Shown: one piece after another, positions 55,601 through 63,563 of the stretch
Position numbering within the stretch: position 1 is the first letter of the stretch
How the letters are laid out: each line of letters starts with the position of its first letter
Assembly: GCA_040218445.1 (NCBI GenBank)
Contig: JAVJRK010000010.1
Span: 744,001 to 808,000, forward strand
Direction of reading: 5' to 3'
Length of the DNA stretch: 64,000 nt
Origin: UBA1479 sp040218445
Lineage (GTDB): Bacteria > Pseudomonadota > Alphaproteobacteria > Rhodospirillales > Casp-alpha2
Notes under the pieces: generated by a model
Told to the model about the DNA's origin: nothing
Database searches by the model: none
What the model saw: the letters and a program-made list of their open reading frames with translations, nothing else
Made by a program: the position numbers and the translations under genes

Positions 55601-56465
55601 CGATCTGTTCGATTCCGCCGTGCGCGCGGTGGCTGCTCTTGATGAGCCCGAGGCCGACAATCCGCTCGCCGCCCGGGTCAAGGCGGAAGCGGCGAAGATG
55701 GCCGCCGCCGACGGAGGGGATGCAGAAACCGCGTTCCGCCGCGCCGCCTACCGGGTCTTCGGCTCCATGCCGGGGGCTTACGGTGCCGGTCTGCAGGCAC
55801 TGATCGACGAAAAGGGCTGGGAGACCGAAGACGACCTGGCCCGGGCCTACGTGGCCTGGGGCGGCTATGCCTATGGGGCCGGGGCGGAAGGTCAGGCCGC
55901 GCACGGCCTGTTCGAAACGCGTCTGAAAGGCGTCGACGCGGTTTTGCAGAACCAGGACAACCGCGAACACGACCTTTTGGATTCGGACGATTACTACCAG
56001 TTCCAGGGCGGACTGACCGCCGCCGTGCGGTCATTGTCGGGCGAACAGCCGGCCGTTTACTTCGGCGACCATGCGCGGCCGGAAATGCCCCGGGTGCGGA
56101 CCTTGGAGGACGAGATCGGCCGGGTCGTCCGGGCCCGCGCGGCCAATCCGAAATGGATCAAGGGCGTCATGCGCCACGGCTACAAGGGGGCGTTCGAAAT
56201 GGCGGCCACGGTCGATTATCTGTTCGCCTTTGCCGCCACGGCGCGCTGTGTCGCTGATCATCACTTTGATGCCGTGTTCCAGGCCTATCTGGAAGATGCG
56301 GATGTGCGCGAATTTCTGGAGGACCACAATCCGGACGCCCTGCGCGAAATGGCGGACCGGTTCCTGGAAGCCCAGGACCGGGGGCTGTGGCGCTCGCGCC
56401 TGAATTCCACCCGGGCGCTGTTGGAACGCCTGGCGGGACCGCCGGAAAAGACCGCCGGCCGGTAA
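52668..56465 (+). CDS. cobN: Cobaltochelatase subunit CobN
   Basis: Large subunit of the ATP-dependent aerobic cobaltochelatase that inserts cobalt into hydrogenobyrinic acid a,c-diamide. The 1265-residue protein has the BchH/CobN pattern throughout: LRLANVMHLSHNMSVDLYVD, LLGGRAYWPYGVEQL, VGLDTPAGTVKILDEMQ, AVHMGKHGNLEWLPGKSLAL, GMRTGGDD-like WGTSNMRTGGDDIAQAL and ISGFFRDAFPGLIDLFD. It begins at GTG 52668 with CGGAG seven bases upstream. The partner subunits CobS/CobT of the chelatase are not in this window. Confidence 0.95.
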   Translation: MHLLAAQPGIVDDGTEAIDLGQTPGDVIVLSAADTELAALAQAQARALDGDAAAPSLRLANVMHLSHNMSVDLYVDAVIRRARLVVVRLLGGRAYWPYGVEQLAEAAQAAGTPIAFLPGDDTPDAELADWSTLPQGAQHRLWQYLVQGGPENADRFLAYCRTLLDGGDDWLEPDPLLSAGVYWPGDPAPGLDALRAHWVEGAPVAALVFYRALVQSGNLDAVDAMIQALGKAGLNALPVYVKSLKDPVSAATLDGLMAEAPPAVVVNCTGFAVAAPGTDKLGGERTASPLDAPGAPVLQAVFSGGNLEGWQDGTFGLGPRDIAMNVALPEVDGRVFTRAVSFKGRARRDDATQTDIVRYEPVADRVEFVSRLAAAWAMLRSKPAKDRRIALILANYPNRDGRIGNGVGLDTPAGTVKILDEMQGAGYAVADVPRDGDALVRRLLAGPTNDVRALSQRTWDETLPFNEYQIFFASLPRAVQTAVTERWGPAETDPFFRPGEIDCGHFAIAAFRCGKVAVCLQPARGYNIDPKSSYHDPDLVPPHSYLAFHAWLRESFRADAAVHMGKHGNLEWLPGKSLALSQDCFPEAALGPLPNIYPFIVNDPGEGTQAKRRAAAVIVDHLTPPLTRAESYGPLKDLEALVDEYYEAAGVDRRRLKVLETEILSLCRATGIDADCGMAADEGSDDALAKLDNYLCELKEMQIRDGLHVLGIAPEGRLLTDLLVALARVPRGGGAEDASLLRSLAGDLGLGGSFDPLDCDMAAPWSGPRPGALNGIDAPWRTAGDTVERLEILAAQLVAGERAADPGWQATAPVLDFIQTRLRPAVTASGRAEVAGVLAGLDGRFVPPGPSGAPTRGRPDVLPTGRNFYSVDTRTVPTPAAWQLGWKAASLLAERHAQDHGDWPKSIAVSAWGTSNMRTGGDDIAQALALLGVKPQWDGPSRRVTGFEVLPVSVLGRPRVDVTLRISGFFRDAFPGLIDLFDSAVRAVAALDEPEADNPLAARVKAEAAKMAAADGGDAETAFRRAAYRVFGSMPGAYGAGLQALIDEKGWETEDDLARAYVAWGGYAYGAGAEGQAAHGLFETRLKGVDAVLQNQDNREHDLLDSDDYYQFQGGLTAAVRSLSGEQPAVYFGDHARPEMPRVRTLEDEIGRVVRARAANPKWIKGVMRHGYKGAFEMAATVDYLFAFAATARCVADHHFDAVFQAYLEDADVREFLEDHNPDALREMADRFLEAQDRGLWRSRLNSTRALLERLAGPPEKTAGR

Positions 56466-56536
56466 TGCCTTAGTGTTGACGGAATGGGCCCATACCCAGG
56501 ATAAGTGATGACAAGCCGAACACGGAGAGCCCCGGC

Positions 56537-57169
56537 ATGAGCGAAAAAACCAAGGATACGATGAGCGAAGCCGAACTGGACGCGCGCCACGCCGAGAAGA
56601 TGCGCAAGAAAAAGGCCGCGCGGGACAAGATCATTGCGACCAAGACGGAAGAGCGCGGGCTTTTGATCGTTCATACGGGCAAGGGCAAGGGCAAATCGAC
56701 CGCCGCCATGGGCATGGTCATGCGCTGCGTCGGCCATGGCATGCGCACCGCCATCGTGCAGTTCGTCAAGGGCGTGTGGGAAACGGGCGAGCGCGATGTT
56801 CTGGCCAAGTTCCCGGACCTGGTCACCATCCAGGCCATGGGCGAAGGCTTTTCCTGGGAAACCCAGGACCGGCAGCGCGATCTTGCCGCCGCGCGCCAGG
56901 CCTGGGACGCGGCCAAGGAGCTGATCAACGATCCCAGCTACAAGCTGGTCCTGCTGGACGAGTTGAACATCGTGCTGCGCTACGGCAACCTGCCGCTGGA
57001 CGAAGTCGTCGAAACCTTGAAGAACAAACCCCGCGACATGCACGTCATCGTCACCGGGCGCAACGCCAAGGATGAATTGATCGAGGTCGCCGATCTGGTC
57101 ACCGACATGACCATGGTCAAACACCCCTTCCGTGCGGGCGTGAAGGCCCAGGCGGGCATCGAGTTCTGA
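56537..57169 (+). CDS. cobO: Cob(I)yrinic acid a,c-diamide adenosyltransferase
   Basis: Attaches the 5'-deoxyadenosyl group to cobalt using ATP. The 210-residue protein begins with a charged helix and then has the P-loop VHTGKGKGKSTAAMGMVMRC, FVKGVWETGERDVL, MGEGFSWETQDRQRDL and LVLLDELNIVLRYGNLPL. VTGRNAKDELIEVADLVTDM closes it. It follows cobN by 71 bases; the order cobW-cobN-cobO is standard in alphaproteobacteria. Confidence 0.96.
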   Translation: MSEKTKDTMSEAELDARHAEKMRKKKAARDKIIATKTEERGLLIVHTGKGKGKSTAAMGMVMRCVGHGMRTAIVQFVKGVWETGERDVLAKFPDLVTIQAMGEGFSWETQDRQRDLAAARQAWDAAKELINDPSYKLVLLDELNIVLRYGNLPLDEVVETLKNKPRDMHVIVTGRNAKDELIEVADLVTDMTMVKHPFRAGVKAQAGIEF

Positions 57170-57189
57170 TCGGGCCGAAGGATAAAGCC

Positions 57190-57882
57190 ATGGTGAACGG
57201 ATTACGTCAGATTGCGGTTTTTCTCCTGATGGCGGCGGCCGTCACCGGATGCACGCGGTTGGAATCGGATCCGCCCGTGGCCGCCCGCCACATCATTCAT
57301 TCGGCAACGGCGACGGTTGAACGGTTCACCACGGTCAAGCAACTGGCCGAAGCGGCCAAGCATATCCCCACGGCCCGGGCCGTGGTGGTCTTTCCCGACC
57401 TGGTCAAGGCGGGGTTCATCGCCGGGGGCGAAGGCGGCAACGGGGTGCTTCTGGCGCGCAGTGCCGATGGGGGCTGGTCCCAGCCCGTGTTCCTGTCCTT
57501 AGGGGCCGCCAGTGTCGGCATCCAGGCAGGTATTCAGCAGACCGAGGTCATTCTGATCATCCGTTCCGACGGGGCGCTCAAGGCCGTGCTTGAAAATCAG
57601 GGCTCGATCGGCGCCGACAGCGGCATCACCATGGCGGTCTACGGCGCCGGGATCGAAGGCGCCGTGACGACCAACGCCGGGGCCGATATCATCGCCTTCG
57701 CCAATTCCAAATCAGGGCTTTATGCCGGGTTTTCGTTGGAGGGGGCGGTGTTCATCCGCCGCCGCGATTTGAACGAAGCTTTTTACGGACCGGGCACGAC
57801 ACCCAACAGCATTCTTGCGGGCGGGCCGTCGAACCCGGTCGCCGATCCCTTGATCCAGGCCCTTGGCGCGCCAAAACGATAA
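57190..57882 (+). CDS. SYLF (YSC84-like) domain lipoprotein
   Basis: A 230-residue protein with a lipoprotein signal peptide (FLLMAAAVTGCTRLE, the lipobox cysteine in VTGC). The SYLF pattern follows: HIPTARAVVVFPDLVKAGFIAGGEGGNGVLL, VFLSLGAASVGIQAGIQQTEVILII, then ADIIAFANSKSGLYAGFSLEG. SYLF domains in other organisms bind lipids. It lies 20 bases after cobO and its last 20 bases overlap cobQ, so it is inside the cobalamin operon, where I know of no role for it. Confidence 0.85.
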   Translation: MVNGLRQIAVFLLMAAAVTGCTRLESDPPVAARHIIHSATATVERFTTVKQLAEAAKHIPTARAVVVFPDLVKAGFIAGGEGGNGVLLARSADGGWSQPVFLSLGAASVGIQAGIQQTEVILIIRSDGALKAVLENQGSIGADSGITMAVYGAGIEGAVTTNAGADIIAFANSKSGLYAGFSLEGAVFIRRRDLNEAFYGPGTTPNSILAGGPSNPVADPLIQALGAPKR

Positions 57883-59368
57883 CGCAGCCAGCCCGGCGTC
57901 CGCCAAGGCCCTGATGTTCCAGGGCACAGGCTCGGACGTGGGGAAATCCATGATCGTCGCGGGACTGTGCCGGGTGTTTGCGAACCGGGGCCTGTCCGTC
58001 CGCCCGTTCAAGCCGCAGAACATGTCCAACAACGCCGCTGTGACCGATGACGGCGGTGAAATCGGCCGCGCCCAGGCGCTGCAGGCCCGGGCCGCGCGTC
58101 AGCCGCTGTCGGTTCATATGAACCCGGTGCTGCTGAAACCGCAGACGGACCTGGGCGCCCAGGTCGTCGTTCAGGGCCGGGTGCGGGGCAATGCCAAGGC
58201 CCGGGAATATCACGCATTAAAACCGGAACTGATGGCCGCCGTGCAGGAAAGCTTCGCCATTGTCCGGGACGGGGCGGACAGGGTCTTGGTCGAAGGGGCG
58301 GGCAGCCCGGCCGAAGTCAACCTGCGGGCATCGGACATCGCCAACATGGGCTTTGCCCTGGAAGCCGGGGTGCCGGTCGTGCTGATCGCCGATATCGACC
58401 GGGGTGGCGTGATCGCCAGCCTGGTCGGCACCTGGGACTTGCTGACCGATGAAGAACGCGCCTGCGTGCGCGGCTACATCATCAACAAGTTCCGGGGCGA
58501 CGTGACCTTGTTCGATGACGCCATCGATATCATCAAGGACCGCACGGGCATGGCCTGTCTGGGCGTCGTGCCCCATTTCGCCGATGCTCATTTTCTGCCG
58601 GCGGAAGACGCGGTGGCGCTTGACAGGCCGGCGCTGGGGGGGAGCGCTTCAGGCGACCGCCTGCGTATCGCCGTGCCGCGCCTGCCGCGCATCGCCAACT
58701 TCGACGACCTGGACCCCTTGAAGGGCGAAAACAATGTCGAAGTCAGCATTATTGACGCGGGCCGGCCGATCCCGGCCGGGGCGGACATCGTGCTGATCCC
58801 AGGCTCCAAGGCGACGCTGTCGGACCTGGCGGCGTTGCGCGCCGAAGGCTGGGACATCGATATTCTGGCCCATCATCGGCAGGGCGGGATCGTGATCGGG
58901 CTGTGCGGCGGCTATCAGATGTTGGGCCGCACCCTGGCGGACCCGGACGGGATCGAAGGGGCTGCCGCCCAAGTGCCGGGCCTGGGCCTGCTGGATGTGG
59001 ACACGGTGATCGGCCGATCCAAGACGCTGCAGCCTGCCCAGGGCAAGGATGCGGTGCATGGGCAGGACATCGCCGGATACGAAATGCATATGGGAGCGAC
59101 CACGGGTGCGGGGCGGGACCGTCCCTGGCTGATGTTGGGCGGGGGCCGGTCGGATGGCGCGGTTTCCGCCGACGGGCGGGTCATGGGGGCCTATGTGCAC
59201 GGCCTGTTCGTGGCGGACGGATTCCGACGGGCGTTCCTTGCGGCGGTCAAGGACGGTGCCTATGCGGACCGGTCCCATGAACTGCGGGTTGACGACACCC
59301 TGGATGCCCTGGCGGATCATTTGGAAGCCCACTTGGACATGGCGGCGCTGGACACCGCGTTCGGCTAG
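57863..59368 (+). CDS. cobQ: Cobyric acid synthase
   Basis: Amidates carboxyl side chains at positions b, d, e and g using glutamine and ATP. The 501-residue protein has the P-loop region ALMFQGTGSDVGKSMIVAGLC, KPQNMSNNAAVTDDGGEIGRAQ, and a class I-type glutamine amidotransferase domain with the cysteine in IVIGLCGGYQMLGRTL and histidine in GAYVHGLF. The TTG start at 57863 overlaps the SYLF gene by 20 bases; a later ATG at 57913 would cut into the conserved start. The 3' end overlaps the convergent DUF1232 gene by four bases. Confidence 0.95.
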   Translation: MARQNDNAASPASAKALMFQGTGSDVGKSMIVAGLCRVFANRGLSVRPFKPQNMSNNAAVTDDGGEIGRAQALQARAARQPLSVHMNPVLLKPQTDLGAQVVVQGRVRGNAKAREYHALKPELMAAVQESFAIVRDGADRVLVEGAGSPAEVNLRASDIANMGFALEAGVPVVLIADIDRGGVIASLVGTWDLLTDEERACVRGYIINKFRGDVTLFDDAIDIIKDRTGMACLGVVPHFADAHFLPAEDAVALDRPALGGSASGDRLRIAVPRLPRIANFDDLDPLKGENNVEVSIIDAGRPIPAGADIVLIPGSKATLSDLAALRAEGWDIDILAHHRQGGIVIGLCGGYQMLGRTLADPDGIEGAAAQVPGLGLLDVDTVIGRSKTLQPAQGKDAVHGQDIAGYEMHMGATTGAGRDRPWLMLGGGRSDGAVSADGRVMGAYVHGLFVADGFRRAFLAAVKDGAYADRSHELRVDDTLDALADHLEAHLDMAALDTAFG

Positions 59369-59736
59369 TTTTCCGGCGGGGGCGGGGCCTCGCCCGTTTC
59401 CTGCAACAAGAACTGCCGCGCTTTTTCTTCATGGCCCGGTTTCAGGTGCGGCGCCAACAGCCGCCAGGCGCCATAAAACACGGTGGCGTCGTCCGTATAT
59501 CCCAGGGCGGCGATGAAATCGGGCACCAGATCTGTCGGCACGATGAAATAGGCGAGGGCGGCCATCACGGCGGCCTTCACGCCCGTGGGCGTGGCGGGGT
59601 CGCGGGCGGCGATAAAGGCCGCGACGGCATCGCGGGCAAAGGGCACCTTGCCGGCGGTTTGGCGGACCTTGGCGCCCAGGTCCTGTTTGACCAGGGCTTC
59701 GTCGCCGTCGTCTCTGTCTTCCGGTCTGCGTCCCAC
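59365..59736 (-). CDS. DUF1232 family membrane-associated protein
   Basis: A 123-residue protein with the DUF1232/YkvA motif VMAALAYFIVPTDLVPDFIAALGYTDDATVFYGAW (in the central part, about 60-95), a hydrophobic segment with the conserved P-DLVPDFI. The N-terminal part is charged (RRPEDRDDGDEALVK). Function is unknown; family members are small membrane-associated proteins. It is convergent with cobQ. Confidence 0.85.
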   Translation of the reverse strand: MGRRPEDRDDGDEALVKQDLGAKVRQTAGKVPFARDAVAAFIAARDPATPTGVKAAVMAALAYFIVPTDLVPDFIAALGYTDDATVFYGAWRLLAPHLKPGHEEKARQFLLQETGEAPPPPEN

Positions 59737-59832
59737 GTTGTTTGCACATCCCTGCTTTGATAGAAGTCGATCATCTTATCAGACGCCCACAGAAGGCTTC
59801 CCCCGGAACATCGTCATCGAAGGAGAACATCC

Positions 59833-60594
59833 ATGGACATTACCGGTCACACGGCGCTGGTTACCGGTGCGGCTTCGGGCCTGGGCGCTGCGACCGCGCG
59901 CGCGCTTTCCGAAAAAGGCGCGAAGGCCGCCTGCCTTGATCTTAATTTGGCCGGTGCGGAGGATGTTGCAAGGGCCATCGGCGGCCGGGCGTATCAGGCC
60001 GATGTGGCCGATGCGGGGTCGCTCGAATCCGCCGTTCAGGCCGCGATTGACGAACTGGGTGTGCCGCGTATCGCTGTTTCCTGTGCTGGGATCGCACCGC
60101 CCAAGCGCATTGTCGGGCGCGACGGGCCGCAGCCGTTGGAGACCTTCGCCCAGACTATCCAGATCAACCTGATCGGCACCTTCAACCTGATGCGTCTGGC
60201 GGCGGCGGCCATGCAGGGGGCGGAACCCCTTGCGGGCGGGGAACGCGGCGTGATCGTCAATACGGCCTCGGTCGCGGCGTTCGAAGGTCAGATCGGCCAG
60301 GCCGCCTATGCGGCGTCCAAGGGCGGGGTCGCGGCCATGACTTTGCCGGCGGCGCGCGAATTCGCCAAATCGGGCATCCGCGTGATGGCCATCGCACCCG
60401 GCGTGTTCAAAACACCCATGGTGGCCGGCCTGTCGGACGAGGTTCAGGCGAGCCTCGCCGCCAATGTGCCGTTCCCGCCGCGCCTGGGCGATCCGGCGGA
60501 ATACGCCGATCTGGTGCTGGCGATCTGCGCCAATGCCATGCTCAACGGCGAGGTCATCCGCCTGGACGGCGCGCTGCGCATGCAGCCGATCTGA
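59833..60594 (+). CDS. Short-chain dehydrogenase (3-hydroxyacyl-CoA dehydrogenase type 2-like)
   Basis: A 253-residue NAD(P)-dependent SDR. Signatures are LVTGAASGLGAATARAL, the acidic CLDLN after strand 2 (NAD preference), NTASVAAFEGQIGQ, catalytic AYAASKGGVAAMTLP and APGVFKTPMVAGL. The overall layout, including AISPGVF-like IAPGVFKTP and the DPAEYADLVLAI end, is that of 3-hydroxyacyl-CoA dehydrogenase type 2 (HSD10-like). Exact substrate is not certain. Confidence 0.87.
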   Translation: MDITGHTALVTGAASGLGAATARALSEKGAKAACLDLNLAGAEDVARAIGGRAYQADVADAGSLESAVQAAIDELGVPRIAVSCAGIAPPKRIVGRDGPQPLETFAQTIQINLIGTFNLMRLAAAAMQGAEPLAGGERGVIVNTASVAAFEGQIGQAAYAASKGGVAAMTLPAAREFAKSGIRVMAIAPGVFKTPMVAGLSDEVQASLAANVPFPPRLGDPAEYADLVLAICANAMLNGEVIRLDGALRMQPI

Positions 60595-60639
60595 CGCAAA
60601 TCCCGAGCGGACCGATCAGGCCCGCGACGACGATTTGCG
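60595..60639 (+). repeat. Inverted repeat between convergent genes
   Basis: CGCAAATC (60595-60602) and GATTTGCG (60632-60639) are perfect inverted repeats separated by 29 bases, between the SDR stop and the convergent phhB end. An A-run (AAATTAAAAAAG) follows on the right. It may be a bidirectional terminator or an operator; it is not a compact hairpin. Confidence 0.4.
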
Positions 60640-60666
60640 CGAAATTAAAAAAGCCGATCAGCCTTG

Positions 60667-60957
60667 TCAGCCGGCCACCTTGTCCATGAACGCCGCCAGG
60701 TCGATGTCCTTTTGCGTCACGCCGCCCGCGTCGTGGGTCGCCAGCGTGACCTCGACCCGGTTGTAGACGTTGAACCATTCGGGATGGTGGTCGGCTTTTT
60801 CCGCCGCCAGGGCGGCGCGCGCCATGAACCCGAAAGCGGCGTTGAAATCCTTGAAGGTGAAGGTCTTGGTGATGGCGTCGCGGCCCGGAACCTGGGCCCA
60901 GCCGTCCAACGCCGCGATGGCGTCGGTGCGGGCATCGCCGGTCAGTTTGTCGGTCAT
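60667..60957 (-). CDS. phhB: 4a-hydroxytetrahydrobiopterin dehydratase
   Basis: Recycles the pterin cofactor used by phenylalanine hydroxylase-type enzymes (PCD/DCoH family). The 96-residue protein shows FTFKDFNAAFGFMARAALAAEKADHHPEWFNVYNRVEVTL and GGVTQKDIDLAAFMD (in successive parts), with the paired histidines in DHHPEW typical of the active site. No aromatic hydroxylase gene is in the window. Confidence 0.93.
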   Translation of the reverse strand: MTDKLTGDARTDAIAALDGWAQVPGRDAITKTFTFKDFNAAFGFMARAALAAEKADHHPEWFNVYNRVEVTLATHDAGGVTQKDIDLAAFMDKVAG

Positions 60958-61011
60958 GTTCGGCCTCCCTGTTTGCGTTTGACCCGTCGTCGTTTGACGC
61001 TAGCTTAACGC

Positions 61012-61419
61012 ATGAGCATGCGCGCACCCACCCTTGCCGATTTCGAGGTCATGGCCGATGAAGCCCTTGGCCTGATCCCGGCCGAGCTGCGCCGCCTGGC
61101 GGCGGACGTAGTGATCCGCATCGAGGATTTTCCCGACGAGGAAACCGGGCGCGAAATGGACCTGGAAAGTCCGTTCGATCTGTTGGGGCTGTATCGCGGC
61201 ATCGCGCTGACGGACAAAAGCGTGTTGGACCCCGGGGGCGAGCCCGACATGGTGTTTCTCTACCGCCGGCCGATCCTGGATTACTGGTGCGAAACGGGCG
61301 AAGACCTTGTCCATCTGATCCGCCACGTGCTGATCCACGAGATCGGCCATCATTTCGGCTTTTCCGATGCGGATATGGATGCCTTGGAAGAAATGGCCGA
61401 TGCGGATGACGGGCATTGA
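61012..61419 (+). CDS. Zincin-like metallopeptidase family protein
   Basis: A 135-residue protein with the HExxH zinc motif in LIHEIGHHFGFSD (about residue 116), preceded by LLGLYRGIALTDKS and FLYRRPILDYW. The motif fits the small acid-type zincin family (PF06262/DUF1025). No signal peptide is present. Its substrate is unknown; the active-site residues are intact. Confidence 0.88.
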   Translation: MSMRAPTLADFEVMADEALGLIPAELRRLAADVVIRIEDFPDEETGREMDLESPFDLLGLYRGIALTDKSVLDPGGEPDMVFLYRRPILDYWCETGEDLVHLIRHVLIHEIGHHFGFSDADMDALEEMADADDGH

Positions 61420-61534
61420 ACGGGCGGTTTGTTTCTCCTTAACCCCGGGAGGAATTGCGCTATGATTTTTTCCCGCGATGAAGTTTCCGGCGCCCCCGCA
61501 AGGGTGGGTGCGATAACGCGGCAAGGGGGCTTTC

Positions 61535-62431
61535 ATGAACGAGGTCGAGAAAACCTTGGAACAGAACGTCGAACAGGTCGCTAAATGGGTCGACGTGCTG
61601 ATCGAGTTTGGAATCAATTACGGCTTTCAGTTGCTGGGTGCGTTGCTGTTCCTGTTCGTCGGGCTCAAGGCCGGCGGCTGGCTGTCGCGCCGTATCCAGG
61701 CGGCCTGCGAGGCCAAGGGCATCGACGTCACCCTGGCGCGCTTCATCGGCAATGTGGTCAAGATCCTGATCCTGACGGTGCTGGCGATCATCACGCTGGG
61801 CAATTTCGGGATTTCCATCGCCCCCCTGATCGCCCTGGCCGGGGCCTCGGCATTCGGGGCGACCATGGCCTTGCAGGGGCCTTTGTCCAACTATGGGGCG
61901 GGGCTGTCGATCATCCTGGCCCGGCCCTTCGTGGTCGGCAATACCATCACCGTGGGTCAGACCTCGGGCGTGGTCGACGAGGTCAAGATGGCTTACACGC
62001 GCCTGTTGGGCGAAGACGGTGAAATCATCACCATCCCCAACAAGGACATCGTCGGCCGGGTGATCGTCAATTCGGAAACCCGCCGCGTGGTGCAGACCAA
62101 GATCGCCCTGGCCGCGGGCGTGGATCTGGACAAGGCGGTCGAGGCCGTGCGCAGCGCCGTGGCATCGGCCCTGCCGAAGGATGATGGTGAAACCGTCCGG
62201 CCCGATGCACAGATCGGCCTGCATGATTTTACCTTCGGCGGGCTGGTCCTGGGGGTGCGGTTCTGGGTGCCGTCAAGCCGCTATTACGCGCTGCGCTACA
62301 AGGTCAACCATGCCGTGCTGGAGGCCCTGCGCGGTGCCGGCGTGGAGATGCTGCAGGGGGTGCAGCCGGCGATCATGGCGGAAAGCCTGTCCGGTGACGG
62401 GGTGCAGGAAGGACAGCGCGAAGACGGATAG
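61535..62431 (+). CDS. Small mechanosensitive channel, MscS family
   Basis: A 298-residue inner-membrane channel that opens on membrane tension. Three transmembrane helices are visible (about 25-50, 68-90 and 95-128). The pore helix has the MscS pattern APLIALAGASAFGATMALQG with small glycine/alanine spacing, followed by LARPFVVGNTITVGQTSGVVDEV and IITIPNKDIVGRVIVN in the cytosolic beta domain. Length is like E. coli MscS (286). Confidence 0.93.
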   Translation: MNEVEKTLEQNVEQVAKWVDVLIEFGINYGFQLLGALLFLFVGLKAGGWLSRRIQAACEAKGIDVTLARFIGNVVKILILTVLAIITLGNFGISIAPLIALAGASAFGATMALQGPLSNYGAGLSIILARPFVVGNTITVGQTSGVVDEVKMAYTRLLGEDGEIITIPNKDIVGRVIVNSETRRVVQTKIALAAGVDLDKAVEAVRSAVASALPKDDGETVRPDAQIGLHDFTFGGLVLGVRFWVPSSRYYALRYKVNHAVLEALRGAGVEMLQGVQPAIMAESLSGDGVQEGQREDG

Positions 62432-62452
62432 GCGGTGCAGATCGGGGCGGGG

Positions 62453-62854
62453 TCAGGCGGTTTGGGCTTCGGACCCGCGGTCGCCATCGCCGCCCAACAG
62501 GGCGCCTACGGCGTAAAGCAGATCATGGGCCGTGAACGGTTTGGTCAGGGTTTTCTTGGCGCCCATTTTTGCGGCCATTGACAACGATGAGGCCTCATTG
62601 GTGCCGGGGTCGGCGGATACGGCGACGATCGGCAAGTCCGGATTGTCGGCCAGCAACGAGCGGATCAATCCGATGCCTTCGCCCTCGGCCATGAGGATAT
62701 CGGTGATGACCATTTCATGATGCCCGGCCTTGAATTTTTCCAGGGCTTCACGGCCGCCCGATGCGGTTTCCACGTTGAAGCCGACTTCCGCCAACGGCAT
62801 GGCGATCAGGTTGCGGGCGAGTTCGTTGTCATCGACAACCAGGACGGCGGGCAT
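62453..62854 (-). CDS. Single-domain response regulator
   Basis: A 133-residue stand-alone receiver domain. The acidic pair is in LVVDDNELARN (Asp8, Asp9), the phosphoacceptor is Asp52 in MVITDILMAEGEG, and the conserved lysine is in KTLTKPFTAHDLL. No output domain is present. ATG 62854 follows GGGGA with the right spacing; an upstream frame to 62911 has no support. No histidine kinase gene is nearby, so its partner is unknown. Confidence 0.9.
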   Translation of the reverse strand: MPAVLVVDDNELARNLIAMPLAEVGFNVETASGGREALEKFKAGHHEMVITDILMAEGEGIGLIRSLLADNPDLPIVAVSADPGTNEASSLSMAAKMGAKKTLTKPFTAHDLLYAVGALLGGDGDRGSEAQTA

Positions 62855-63028
62855 CTGGCATTCCCCTTGTTGCCGCATCCCTGAGGGTCGACCCCGGTGC
62901 GGCTGAAACAATCACGATTCGCCCATTATATTGCATTTGCGAACAGGCCGCATATAGGCCGAAAGTCAGGGGTAGTAGGGGTTACAGGGGAATGCATGCA
63001 ATCGGGAAGGGGAATTCCCATTTCGGTA
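62855..63028 (+). other. Non-coding stretch before the tRNA-end duplication
   Basis: Between the response regulator start and the first repeat copy I see no gene. The sequence is GC-rich with a few G-runs (GGGTAGTAGGGG near 62970). An ORF that runs through the repeats here is an artefact of the duplicated sequence. Confidence 0.4.
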
Positions 63029-63086
63029 AATCAGGGGTTCGGTGGAATTGTCGTGTTGCGGGTGCCCTCCGGGGGATCAACTTACG

Positions 63087-63110
63087 AAAAACAGCCCCCA
63101 AGGGCTGTTT
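63087..63110 (-). terminator. Terminator copy in the duplicated block
   Basis: AAACAGCCC and GGGCTGTTT form the same 9-bp stem, with a 4-base loop, seen downstream of the intact tRNA-Ala, here attached to the broken tRNA end. It is probably a passive duplicate. Confidence 0.7.
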
Positions 63111-63125
63111 GTTCGTTGAAGTTGA

Positions 63126-63148
63126 TGGTGGAGCGGAGGGGAATCGAA
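63126..63148 (-). pseudogene. tRNA-Ala 3'-end fragment
   Basis: On the minus strand this reads as the T-loop 3' half and acceptor arm with CCA of tRNA-Ala (TTCGATTCCCCTCCGCTCC followed by ACCA), with one mismatch to the intact gene. It lacks the rest of the tRNA and would not give a functional product. Confidence 0.85.
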
Positions 63149-63180
63149 TCGTCCCGCGCCGATGCGCGGGCAAACGGTAG

Positions 63181-63353
<173 letters not shown>

Positions 63354-63563
63354 TTATGATCCCGGCCTGAACGTCTTTGGCTGGCGGGTATCCCGGGTTG
63401 GTCGCCCTGATGCGGTGAAAACCGCGGGGCGGCCGATTTGGGAGGCCGGATAATGCTTCCGGCATGGCGGCCTGTCAAGCCACGGTTTCACCCTAAAACC
63501 TTGCGGCGGCGGGAGCTTGCCCCTACGTTTGTGCGGCCCGTGCAAGCACATTCGGAGACCACC

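Larger units (their letters stand above)
63029..63148 (-). repeat. Duplicated tRNA-Ala 3' flank, copy 1
   Basis: This 120-base block matches 63181-63300 with two mismatches (63063 and 63135), at a constant offset of 152 bases. Read on the minus strand it holds the last 23 bases of tRNA-Ala, then the tRNA terminator and downstream sequence. Between the copies, 63149-63180 includes a small GC hairpin, CCCGCGC (63153-63159) with GCGCGGG (63164-63170). Confidence 0.92.

Noticed and set aside
52491..55970. Minus-strand open frame of 1159 codons opposite cobN
   Set aside because: Shadow of cobN; arginine/proline-rich, no motif or start signal.
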